NCBI RefSeq assembly: GCF_033100115.1
Contig: NZ_CP136910.1
Coordinates: 1,612,001-1,676,000 of the forward strand
Source: Anaerocolumna sp. AGMB13020
GTDB lineage: Bacteria; Bacillota; Clostridia; Lachnospirales; Lachnospiraceae
Direction of reading: 5' to 3'
DNA length: 64,000 bases
Shown: piece by piece, positions 1 to 9,500 of the stretch
Position numbering within the stretch: the stretch's first letter is position 1
Layout: each line of letters starts with the position of its first letter
Program-made: the position numbers and the translations under genes
Notes under the pieces: model-generated
Seen by the model: only the letters and a program-made list of their open reading frames with translations
Told to the model about the DNA's origin: nothing
Databases searched by the model: none

Positions 1-830
1 AGTTCCATTCGCTTGTGAACAATATATCCATATACTGTATACCCAAAGCACTGCTTAAATCCGGTTTTCAGCTTATACTCATTAATACAGGCCTCTTTTG
101 CAAGACCGGAAATCGTAAGACTTTCCTTAAACGATCTGTCTATTTTTTCTTTTGCTTTTACAAGGCATCGGTAATCCTCCGCAGAAATATTTGCTCTGAC
201 AGCGAGCTTATCGGTTTCATATACAGCTTCATTTAAGAATACAGCAAGTAGCTCCAGTATTTTTCCTTCCAGATACAGTGTCCGTAAATTATCCCTGACA
301 GGACAATTCAGAATCTGCTGAATTATCAAATATACCCCTGAGGGTATAATCCCTTTCTTCAGAATCTCATCCTTAACCTTGATTTCGCCGTTTAGAGAAG
401 TTAACAGCTGCAGAACTACCTGCTCTTTAAAGGATATATTTATTCCTCTGCAATGCTGTCCTTTGGCAAAATTGCTGATACTGGAATCAATCATTCCTTT
501 TTGAAGAAACCATTCACCTTCTGATACGGTAAATTCCTTTCTGCTGACTGAGGGATACGACCAGGTCAGATTATCTTTTAGGCAAAATCCCAATTGTATC
601 CTGGAAGCGGGTATATGTGCCTCTTGAATACTGCAAGCCTTTTTAAAAGACATTTCAGTATCACACAGATTTATATCCCTGCCCGCAGGTGTTATGGTAA
701 TCGCTCCCCAGGCTAGAGCAGCGGGCAGGCGTATCTCTGAAGACACTTCATAAACTTCCTCTCCGCCTTCCCATAGGCAATGAACCTGTTTTGGCATAGC
801 TTCTTCATTTTTATATTGTATTTTCAGCAT
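1..830 (-). CDS. AraC-family transcriptional regulator (C-terminus cut by window edge)
   Basis: Reading the minus strand from the ATG ending at 830 gives an open frame of at least 276 residues that runs off the left edge. The last visible part is a clear AraC helix-turn-helix: SLTISGLAKEACINEYKLK followed by GFKQCFGYTVYGY and HKRME, with the usual K-GFK-FG-TV-Y-R spacing. The first ~170 residues look like a sensor region of the kind found in PchR-like AraC regulators, which often respond to siderophores or metals; this part is inference. AGGA lies 5 bases before the ATG. An in-frame ATG ending at 848 is an alternative start. Only the second helix-turn-helix is cut off. A near-palindrome upstream (929-946) may be its operator. 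Confidence 0.85.
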   Translation of the reverse strand, partial: MLKIQYKNEEAMPKQVHCLWEGGEEVYEVSSEIRLPAALAWGAITITPAGRDINLCDTEMSFKKACSIQEAHIPASRIQLGFCLKDNLTWSYPSVSRKEFTVSEGEWFLQKGMIDSSISNFAKGQHCRGINISFKEQVVLQLLTSLNGEIKVKDEILKKGIIPSGVYLIIQQILNCPVRDNLRTLYLEGKILELLAVFLNEAVYETDKLAVRANISAEDYRCLVKAKEKIDRSFKESLTISGLAKEACINEYKLKTGFKQCFGYTVYGYIVHKRME

Positions 831-928
831 AGCCGTCCTGCCTCTCATATTTTTTGGAATTTGTGCATTGGGCTGCTGTTGATAATAATATATTACTTTC
901 AGACAGCCTTCAGAATAAACTCCATATT

Positions 929-946
929 AGTTAGCTTAAACTAACT
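929..946. promoter_or_regulatory. 18-bp near-palindrome upstream of the AraC gene, possible metal-regulator operator
   Basis: The sequence is AGTTAGCTTAAACTAACT, two 9-base arms with one mismatch, about 100 bp before the AraC start. The TTAG/CTAA arms resemble the style of DtxR/IdeR-type iron boxes, though the spacing differs from the IdeR consensus. The rest of 849-1191 shows no gene. Confidence 0.4.
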
Positions 947-1191
947 CAATGATATAACATTAGCATTCTAATTGCAATATGTTCTGGTTTTCTGTTTCCA
1001 TTGTATTCAGCTTACGTTTCTCCTCTATCATAAATTTCTGCTGCAATATTCCTAAAACATTTACCTTAGAGTATGGAAAAGCTACTCTCAAAAAAAGATT
1101 CCAAAGGCAGCATTATCCGTGAAGATATGCCGCTTTAGGAACCTGTTATTATTAGTCAAGCTTTTTGCTCTTGTTAAATATACCTTCCAAT

Positions 1192-1932
1192 CTATTTATC
1201 ATTCTGAAATCCTTGCTGCTTCAGTACCGGGTATACCTTGGGATAATAAACATTCTGATAAATATTAGAGGTATACTGGCTCCAGTTACCTTCCTGTTGT
1301 CTTCCGATTTCAGAAAGATAACTCTTCATCTCACTGTCATATTGATCAATTGCTTCTTTTAAGCCTTCCACATTGTACTTCTCATCATGTCTGAAGGCCT
1401 TCTGAGGAAGCCTTGGTTTTTTATGGGAAGGATCCAAAGGATATCCAATTGCTAAGCCTGCTACCGGAAAGGTATATTCGGGAAGACCGAGGAGCTCTAT
1501 GATATCCTCGGGGTTTTTGCGCACACCTCCGATGGGTACAATGCCAAGTCCAAGGGATTCAGCTGAAATAATAGCTCCGCCCATATTGAGTCCCGCATCA
1601 AAAGTTCCAACCATAGTGCCTTCCACACTTTCCTGTATTACCTGCTTTAATCCGTTTTTCTCTGCTGCCAGCCTGGTCTTATAAAAGTCCATTACAAATA
1701 CAAGAAAAACCGGTGCATCATCAATCCACTTCTGTCCGCCTGTTAGTTCAGCGATTCTTGCTTTGGTTTCTTTCTTTCTTATAACAATGACAGAGGTCTG
1801 CTGTCCATTTATGGAATTGGGCATAGCCTGAGCTGATTGAATTATATCATCCAGTAAATCATCCTCTATGTCTTTGTCAAGAAAACTGCGAATGGATCTA
1901 TGGTTCTGTATGGTTTTAATCATTTCATTCAT
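1192..1932 (-). CDS. NfsA/Frp-type flavin oxidoreductase (nitroreductase family)
   Basis: A 246-residue FMN-dependent NAD(P)H oxidoreductase of the nitroreductase superfamily, NfsA-like branch. The N-terminal HRSIRSF is the usual FMN-phosphate motif. AMPNSINGQQ and the central GAIISAESLGLGIVPIGGVR segment fit the same group. The family reduces nitro compounds, quinones or flavins; the substrate here is unknown. The start is the ATG ending at 1932, with AGAAAGGA nine bases upstream; an ATG nine codons earlier lacks such a site. It is the last gene of a probable marR-nitroreductase-nitroreductase operon, which suggests induction by a redox or aromatic stress. Confidence 0.85.
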   Translation of the reverse strand: MNEMIKTIQNHRSIRSFLDKDIEDDLLDDIIQSAQAMPNSINGQQTSVIVIRKKETKARIAELTGGQKWIDDAPVFLVFVMDFYKTRLAAEKNGLKQVIQESVEGTMVGTFDAGLNMGGAIISAESLGLGIVPIGGVRKNPEDIIELLGLPEYTFPVAGLAIGYPLDPSHKKPRLPQKAFRHDEKYNVEGLKEAIDQYDSEMKSYLSEIGRQQEGNWSQYTSNIYQNVYYPKVYPVLKQQGFQNDK

Positions 1933-2012
1933 AATATAAATTCCTTTCTGTTCAAGCACACTACATGGTCTTACGCTATATGTTCCCTATAAAAATTCGC
2001 TTTTAAATAGAA

Positions 2013-2519
2013 TCAGCTCCACTTTTCATAATGTACTCTGTCTTTGTTATATCGATCTACAAATTCATTTTGCTGTCCGTCGGGATAGCCAACTGCAATT
2101 AATGCATAGGGTTTGATATTCTCAGGAAGATTATAGAGTTTACGTACACTTTCTACCACACTGTCAGCAGTAGCAACACCAAGCCATACGCCTCCCAGTC
2201 CTAAATGAACTGCCTCCAGCAGTAAATTCTGAGTTGCTGCTCCTAAATCCTCTTCCCAGGCGGTTGGAACTCTTAAGATATCAGCATTTGCCATTACAAG
2301 GAAAGTTACACCTGAGCCTTCAACGGGTCTGGCATAAGGTGATGCCTGAGACAGTTTTAACAGATTCTCCTTCTCCTGTACAACGATAAATTCCCAGGGC
2401 TGCTGATTCGCTGCAGAAGGTGCCTGCATAGCTGCCTTTAACATTAATTCTATCTTCTCAGGCTCAACAGCCTGATCCTTAAACTTACGTATACTTCTTC
2501 TGTTGAATATTTCCTTCAT
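2013..2519 (-). CDS. Nitroreductase family protein
   Basis: A 168-residue small nitroreductase, the usual length for short clostridial members. It begins MKEIFNRRSIRKF with the R-R-S-I-R FMN-phosphate contact. It continues with AMQAPSAANQQPWEFIVVQ, the typical second FMN motif, and has the late family motif GLGGVWLGVA. It is likely an FMN-dependent NAD(P)H reductase of small electrophiles; the physiological substrate cannot be read from sequence. It lies between the MarR regulator (126 bp upstream, with a hairpin terminator in the gap) and an NfsA-like reductase 80 bp downstream, all on the same strand. The three probably form one response module, with partial termination after marR. Confidence 0.88.
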   Translation of the reverse strand: MKEIFNRRSIRKFKDQAVEPEKIELMLKAAMQAPSAANQQPWEFIVVQEKENLLKLSQASPYARPVEGSGVTFLVMANADILRVPTAWEEDLGAATQNLLLEAVHLGLGGVWLGVATADSVVESVRKLYNLPENIKPYALIAVGYPDGQQNEFVDRYNKDRVHYEKWS

Positions 2520-2569
2520 TGTTTATGCCCATTTCCTATCGCAGACCTGCCTGCGATACTGCCACCAAT

Positions 2570-2630
2570 AAAAAAGAGTGAAAGATTCTCCATGTGGCAT
2601 CCTTTCAATTTATTATTTACTTTCACTCTT
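2570..2630 (-). terminator. Long-loop terminator or attenuator between marR and the nitroreductases
   Basis: AAGAGTGAAAG (2620-2630 read on the minus strand) pairs perfectly with CTTTCACTCTT (2574-2584), followed on the minus strand by a run of T. The loop is about 35 bases. This looks like a partial terminator that would lower reductase expression relative to marR. Confidence 0.6.
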
Positions 2631-2645
2631 ACTACATACCTCCGA

Positions 2646-3101
2646 TTAGTTCTCTTGATTCTGTAGTTTTTCAATTAACTTACTGCTGATGGTTATAAAT
2701 TGCAGAACTTCCTCTTCCGTCAGAATATTCTTGTAAGCATCATGCAGCCTGTTCCATGAGCGGATAATTTCGTCTTGCAGCAGCAAACCTTCTTCTGTGG
2801 AACAGATAAATACATTTTTGCCTTCTGTTCTTTTAGCAACCAGCTTCTTTCTTACCAGCTTTTCTATAAAACGTGTTATGGTAGACGGAGTCAGGTGCAG
2901 CTTCTCACCAATTTCCTTCTGATGGAGTTCTCCTTCCAGATTTACCATATAGAGTATCAGTGCATGGCTTGTGGAAAGCCCAGTCTTACCAAATGCCTCC
3001 TCTGCTATCTTACTGAATTCCCTGGCAAGCTTTGTGGTGGAAAAAAACAGGCAGCTATCTAATTTGCAATTACAACTATCGTTATTTATCGTACCTTTCA
3101 A
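2646..3101 (-). CDS. MarR-family transcriptional regulator
   Basis: A winged-helix MarR protein of about 151 residues. The DNA-binding part reads HQKEIGEKLHLTPSTITRF, followed by the wing KLVRKKLVAKRTEGKNV. It is probably a dimeric repressor of its own operon, relieved by phenolic or redox ligands; that is family knowledge. I chose a TTG start ending at 3101 because GAGGTG sits eight bases before it; the in-frame ATG ending at 3140 lies within the promoter and operator. The N-terminus carries three cysteines (DSCNCKLDSC), possibly redox sensing. It is the first gene of the operon with two nitroreductases downstream. Confidence 0.88.
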   Translation of the reverse strand: MKGTINNDSCNCKLDSCLFFSTTKLAREFSKIAEEAFGKTGLSTSHALILYMVNLEGELHQKEIGEKLHLTPSTITRFIEKLVRKKLVAKRTEGKNVFICSTEEGLLLQDEIIRSWNRLHDAYKNILTEEEVLQFITISSKLIEKLQNQEN

Positions 3102-3118
3102 AATTATCACCTCATTTG

Positions 3119-3159
3119 TTTGTACATACAAATATATCACCGAATAATATGTATGTCAA
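3119..3159 (-). promoter_or_regulatory. marR promoter with overlapping operator
   Basis: On the minus strand a -35 TTGACA (3154-3159) and a -10 TATATT (3131-3136) are separated by 17 bp. The near-palindrome TTTGTATGTACAAA (3119-3132) overlaps the -10 and start site, as expected for MarR autorepression. Confidence 0.7.
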
Positions 3160-3277
3160 TTAAATTTTTCACAATTTATATTCCTGGCTATCGTTCAAGC
3201 GTTTTCTTAAATGTTATTTGTTCAATGCCCACCCCCTGGGGATTTCCTTTCCAATGATCATAAACACCTAAACCTGC

Positions 3278-3457
3278 TAGGGTGTATCTGTTGACCGCTT
3301 GTGCCGGACTTTAGATTCCACTTTGGGGAGGCAATTTGCGAAAAACAACAAGGCTTGATTTTGGAAACGTAATGGTGTTACGTTCCTAAAATTGCAACGC
3401 AAATTACCGCAATGTGGAGCATTTAGAACGGTACAATGAGTTTTCAGACACACCCTA
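3278..3457. repeat. 180-bp imperfect palindrome with TA ends (MITE-like)
   Basis: The ends are TAGGGTGTATCTG and CAGACACACCCTA, inverted with one mismatch and bounded by TA. The arms keep pairing inward, for example GGCAATTTGCG with CGCAAATTACC, and end in an inner hairpin TTTTGGAAACGTAA / TTACGTTCCTAAAA around a 5-base loop. TA-bounded inverted ends are typical of small elements moved by Tc1/IS630-type transposases. No coding frame is present. The rest of 3160-3559 shows no gene. Confidence 0.65.
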
Positions 3458-3559
3458 TATTCTAACAGCTTTCACCGACAGGCTTAAGTGCTACTTCAAT
3501 CGTTAGTCTATTATCTTTTGTACGTGTATACTCTTAAATATTTCCTATTCTTATCTATT

Positions 3560-6500
3560 TTATTTGACCTGTACTTTAACTTTTAAAGTTTTCGTTTCTC
3601 CTGAATACAACCTTATCTTTACAAGAATCAAAGTACTTCCTTTTTTCTTTCCGGTTACCTGCCCCGATTTTTCATTAACCAGTGCTATGGTCTCGTCTTG
3701 AGAAGAATATTTTATGGTTACCGCTCCAATTGCATTTGCGGAGGTCTTATCTGTTATTTCATTGGTCTTCTCCAGGGTTACCGGTAAGGTTACTTCCAAT
3801 TTCAGATTTTTTCCTCTGCTGATACTTAACTTCTCCGGTACGGAAATCTGGCCACTTAATGAATTGGTTATGTTATTGCTTGCTTTTTGAGGCATCAGGA
3901 TGTAATCGGAGCAGCTTAAGATATTCATGGTAATGTAACCGTTCTTATCTACCTTATAGCTGCCTGTTTTTAAAGAATCTAATATACCCTTCGTTTCGTT
4001 GTAATGATATACGTAGACCATATCACCAGCTTTGATTCCCTTTTGATCTGCCACATATACCCTTACCGCAGCCTGCGCAGGCAATACACCACTATGTTTG
4101 AATACGACTGCTACCGCCTGTTTATTTTTTGTGTCTTTTGATAATAGTTTGTCGACACCTTTTACGGTATTTGCAGGTACCACTTCCAGCGAGGTATTTA
4201 CAGCTGTCACAGCCTGTTTGGAATTCTTAAGAGAAGCTGCCTCAAACTTCCACTGGTAAACGACACCTCCCTTTTCATCCTTTACTGTCAGTGACAAGCC
4301 TTTCTGATTTTCTTTTGCCATCTCCAAAAGCTTCTTATCCATAATAATATCCTCCAATTTGATTCTGGAGTCTGCTGTTATGGCCTGGGGAAGAAGGATT
4401 GATACCTCTACCAGCTTTGTCTTATTGCTCTCTAACTGAGCACCAAGCTCCTTCTCCGGCAGTGTTATTTTTAATAAATACGGTTTTTCTTTACTGGAGG
4501 CTTTTAATTCCTCCTGTAATTTCTCTGAAGAAACTGTTAACGCAACCTCTGCTGTCTTATTTTTTACTTTTGTATCCAGGAGCAGATATGGCGGAGTGTT
4601 ATTCTCCGGAGCTCCTACAGGGGTGGGAGTTGCAGCAGGTGTAGAGGTTGGCTCTGGGGTTGGCGTACTTGTAGGTGTTGCGGTTGGTTCAGCCGTTGGG
4701 GTATCTGTTGGGCTCGTGGTTGGTACAATGGTCGGACTTACTTCTGCACCTTCCGCTAAAATGACAATATCCCACTGACGTTGGGCTGTTTCACCGGCCA
4801 CACTGACAGAAGCAGTTAATTTAACCCTTGCATTGCCGTCTCCTGCTTTTGGACGAATAATGGTACCATTATCCGCAAGAATATCTGCATTACTGGATTT
4901 CCACTGGATCTGGGCTCCATGCAAACCACTGGCGGGAAGTGTCAGATTCTTTGTAATGCCCGTAACTTCCCCCAGATTGATGGCCTCTGCCGCTTCCTTT
5001 GCCAGCCTTTGATTTTCTTCTTGTTCTTCTGTGGTAGTCTTGCTGCTTCCAAAGACCTTAACTTCGTACAAAGTCGGTGTATACCAATTATTCGGATTAT
5101 TATGCAGTACCGCATTGGTTACGGAAAGTCTTACATAACGTCCCTTTCCGGTAAGGGTATCAGCAGTAAAACCATAAGTCTTGTTATCTGACTTATCCAA
5201 TATCTCAGTCCAATTCTCGCCATCCTCACTGATCTCAACTTTATATTGATAGTACCCCTCCGAACCTTTATACATAAACCAGGATACCTGTAGCCCTGAC
5301 AATCTGTAGGTGCTTCCCAGATCCACCTGCCACCAGAAGGGCCACTGAGATTTTGCCGCTGCATAAGCCGTATCATAATTCCCATCGTTGGCTTTTACTG
5401 CTGTTTTGGTCCCATTTGCAGTAACAGATGCAACAGCCGGTTTGTTTTCTGATAACAATACCCCTTTATCTTCCGGTATGATACTTCCGGTAAAGGGATT
5501 ATAGAGCACTTTATCATAGTAATCATAGGTAGCAATTCCGTTTGCAAAGGCAACAGGCAGGCACACCGCAGCCGCAGTACCTTCTTCTCGTACCCATCTT
5601 GGTGCAAGCATAAAATAATTCTTTCCTGCCGCCCCTTCAATAGAAATTACACCGCCGGACTGTGAGGAATAATTAGAACTGTTTCCAATGCTTCGCAACT
5701 CACTCCAGGGTCCCTGTAAGGAAAGGGCACTGGCATAAGCTCCCTTGCTGGGATACCAGCCAGCGGCCTGTGAGGTAAAGAGATAGTAGTACCCATCTTT
5801 CTTCACAAGACTCGGTGCCTCCCGGTACTGGTTCTCAAATACTTTTGTGACAATACGTTCAATTCCTGTATAGGTATCATTCATCTGAAAGATATACATC
5901 GTCGCGTTGGCACCTTCACCAGCTGCATTACCGGCTGTTACCAGGTATCCGGTTCTGGCTTCATTGTCATCTATGTAGAAATTCATATCCCTTACAGCAA
6001 TTCCTTCCGGATTATAGATCTCATGTACGGTAAAACGCTCACCCGGTGTGGCTGAGGCGACCAGAGCTTTTCCGGAACCGTAACCTTCTTTTAATTCCCA
6101 ATGGGCCCAGAGGATATTCTTATTGTGAATGCTGTCATAACGAATATTCATAGCCTCCAACTTACAGGAGGCAAGATCTGGATGGCTGTTTCTGTCCATT
6201 ACGGTTTTTACGTAAGTCCAGTTAAGCGAATCCTTGGAGGTATACTCCTCAAGCTTTGAGAAACCGCTTTCATCACTGACGTAGTCATATCTGTAATAGG
6301 TGTCTCCTGCCTTTAGGGTACTTAAAGTGGTCATGGCACCACTGACAGAATTGCTGTATTCCAGAAGTCCTTCGGAAACCGTTGTAGTCTGTGCCTTTAC
6401 TTCACTGCTTTCTGCAAGAAGAACACCATTGTTCCAGGCTTGAACCTTATAATAATAGTTCTTGCCAATAGCAAGCCCGTAGAGTTTTACGGAAGTACCG

Positions 6501-9500
6501 GCACCGTGATAAGCCAGACTGTATTCCCCTGTTTCACTCTCCTTGCCGTATACATAATAGCTTAGAGCATTTTCCTTTTGGGACCAGGCAAGGTTTACAT
6601 TATTAACCTTATTGGAGCTGCTTAGTTTAAAGGGTGTAGCAGTAATACCAAAGGGATTTGAGACATTTTCTGTTCCTTCGCCATAGATATTTACCTCATG
6701 AATTCCACGATACCAGGTAGCTGAGTTATTATTATTTACATTTATCTGTCCTGATACGGTAATTCTTATGTAGCGGTAGGTACCTGACAGGGAGTGAGCA
6801 GTAAAGGAGGTCGTAGTATTACCGGTAGCGTCTATGATTGTCGTATAATTACTGCTGTCATTGCTTCCTTCCACGATATATTTGTAGCAAACCTCTGAAC
6901 CATTCCAGGACCTCCAGCTGATATCAATATCACTGAGCTTATACTGTCTACCAAGATCCACTCTCCACCAATAGGGCACACTGTCTTTACCGGTGTCAAA
7001 ATAAGTATCATAATCACCGTCCACAGCCAATGCAGAGCTATAGCCTTCTGCTTCATTGCTGCCTGCCGTTTCCTTTCCTGCTGACAGATTTATTTTCTTT
7101 GCATTGGTAACCTCTCCGGTCTGAGCATTTAGCTTCCACTCTCTCGTATAATCCATGGAAAGTTTACCTGCTTCAAGCTCCAGGGGAAGCCACACATATC
7201 TGGAATCACCAAGAGCATTCTGATTCCAGCGGTCACCAACATAGACATAGGTGGCAGTATTTGTTCCGTTTACGGTAAGTATATTGGCAGGCTGAGAGTA
7301 GAAAGTTGAAGTATTGCCGAATTTAATCAATTCAGACCAGCCCTCTGCCTGGGTTATATCCTGTGTACTGGTATAATAGCCTTGATTGGGCTGCCAGCCG
7401 GACTGACCAGAGGTCAGCATATAATAATACCCATCCTTCTTTACAATAGCCGGAGCTTCACGGCGTTTACCGGCAAAGAGGGTATAAAGCTTCTTCTCCA
7501 CGTTGGTGTAAGAATCGTTTAGTCTATAAATATCCAGGTCCGCATTGCTGTTGGCTGAGGAAATCAGATATGCTGTTTTATCCTCATCCACAAATACGGT
7601 AAAATCTCTGGACTGGTTACCCGGGTCGAAATGGCCGAGATATTCATAATCTCCGGTTATGGTATCACTGACTGCCACCACGACATGACCAAGATTATAA
7701 TTGCCGGCTTCTTCCCAATGTCCCCATAGTATATATTTTTTCGTTTTCTCATTATAGATAACCTTAGGGCGTTCAACTTTGCAGCTTGCTAACTCAGCCG
7801 CTGAATCCGGTTTCAAAATATCCTTTTCATAAGTCCAGTGCATAAGGTCCTTTGAGGAATATACACTGACACCGTTAAAAGTGGCTCCGTTATGGGCTTT
7901 GTTTTCTCCAAACCAGTAATAGGTACCATCTTCGTAAAGAAAACTTCCTCCATGGGCCTGCAAGGTATTTCCATCCAGGTCTTTCAGGCTCTCACCATTT
8001 ACGATGGTAGCCGCTTTGATCTTACTGGTAGAAAGCTGTTCTATGGCAAACCAGCTTAAGACCGGGTCTTGAGAACTTTCGTATCTCGACACCCTTAAAG
8101 TAATCTTTGTATCTGCCGGCAAGGTAAAATTTCCTTCCGCATTTTTCGTCTTGTCACTGTCAGGAACATTTCCGTTCACCTGGCTCCAGCCAAAATTCTC
8201 TGCAATTTTAGTGGTTACGGGAGTTCCTTTTTCATCGGTGTATTCGATGGTTATATTCATATGGCGTGACTGATTCCACCACTCTTTAAAGCCTGCCGTA
8301 AGTTTATAGGTTCCTTCTTCCAACTGCATCTGGTACACAATATCCTTATGATTTTCAGAATACCAGCCATTTTCATAGCGGTCGGTGCTCTGGGTTACTC
8401 TCCCCTTCATCTCTGTTGCGGAATTACTGGAATATCCCCAGGAGCTGTCATACTTCTGATCCGGTACAGCATTGACCAAAAGGGGTGAATTTTCTTTCAG
8501 TATATTAAATACCTCTGATGAGGTTCTGTTACCTTCTATGTAGTACATCAGTTTTCTGGAGATTACGGTAAGGGTAGTAGAAACCGTCAGATTTACTCCT
8601 GTAACCTTTCCTGTTACTTTATAGGTATCACCAATGGTATCCAGCGCACCTTCCGGAAGTGTATCCCAAAGTACTTCACAATCCAACACCTTACCCTGGG
8701 ATTTCACCTTAACCGCAGCCGGAAGCGACAGTTCTTCCCCCAGCTTTGTTACTGTGGGAAGAACCGTTATTAATTCTGTCCCAAGAATATTCTCCATTTC
8801 CTTTGCGGTATAGGCTTTATCGTATATCTCAATATTATCGAAATATCCTTTGAAATAACCATCACCACTGTAAAAGGACTTGCCCAGATAGGTCATTACC
8901 TCTGTACCAAAATCTGATATCTTTGTTGTCAGACCGGTTACCTGTTTTACGAGGAGTCCGTTAATATACATCGTCATAGAATTATCCTCAAGCACCATAA
9001 CGACTTTGGACCATTCACCTGTGGTCATACTGCCGCTTATTTTCTGCTCACCGCCCCAGGTAGCCTTGGTTATAGCACCATAGAGTTCACTTCCTCTGGC
9101 ACGAAGAAAGAAATATTTCTGATCGCTTTTACCGATTCCAAAAGTAAAGAAATTACCAGAGGTAAGGCTTGACTTCACATCCATTACCAGAGTCAGTTGA
9201 TTCTTATTGTCCAGTAATCCTTTTGGTATTTCACCATAGGTTCCGGTGGTTCCGTCCAGATATAATACCTGCCCTTTTACCGGGTCTGTTACATAGGTTG
9301 CTTTCCCGTAAAGCTTACCTTTATGGCCGGAACCGCTCTTATCTTCTATCACAGTGCCTGACAGGCTTTCGTTAAAATCATACTTTAACAAGGGTATAGC
9401 TATAATATCTCCTGCATTCTCATACACCTTATCAAAATTATCCTTTGCTGTCTGAAGTGCGGACCTGACCATTTCAATGGTGGTGGCAGCTTCAATAAGG

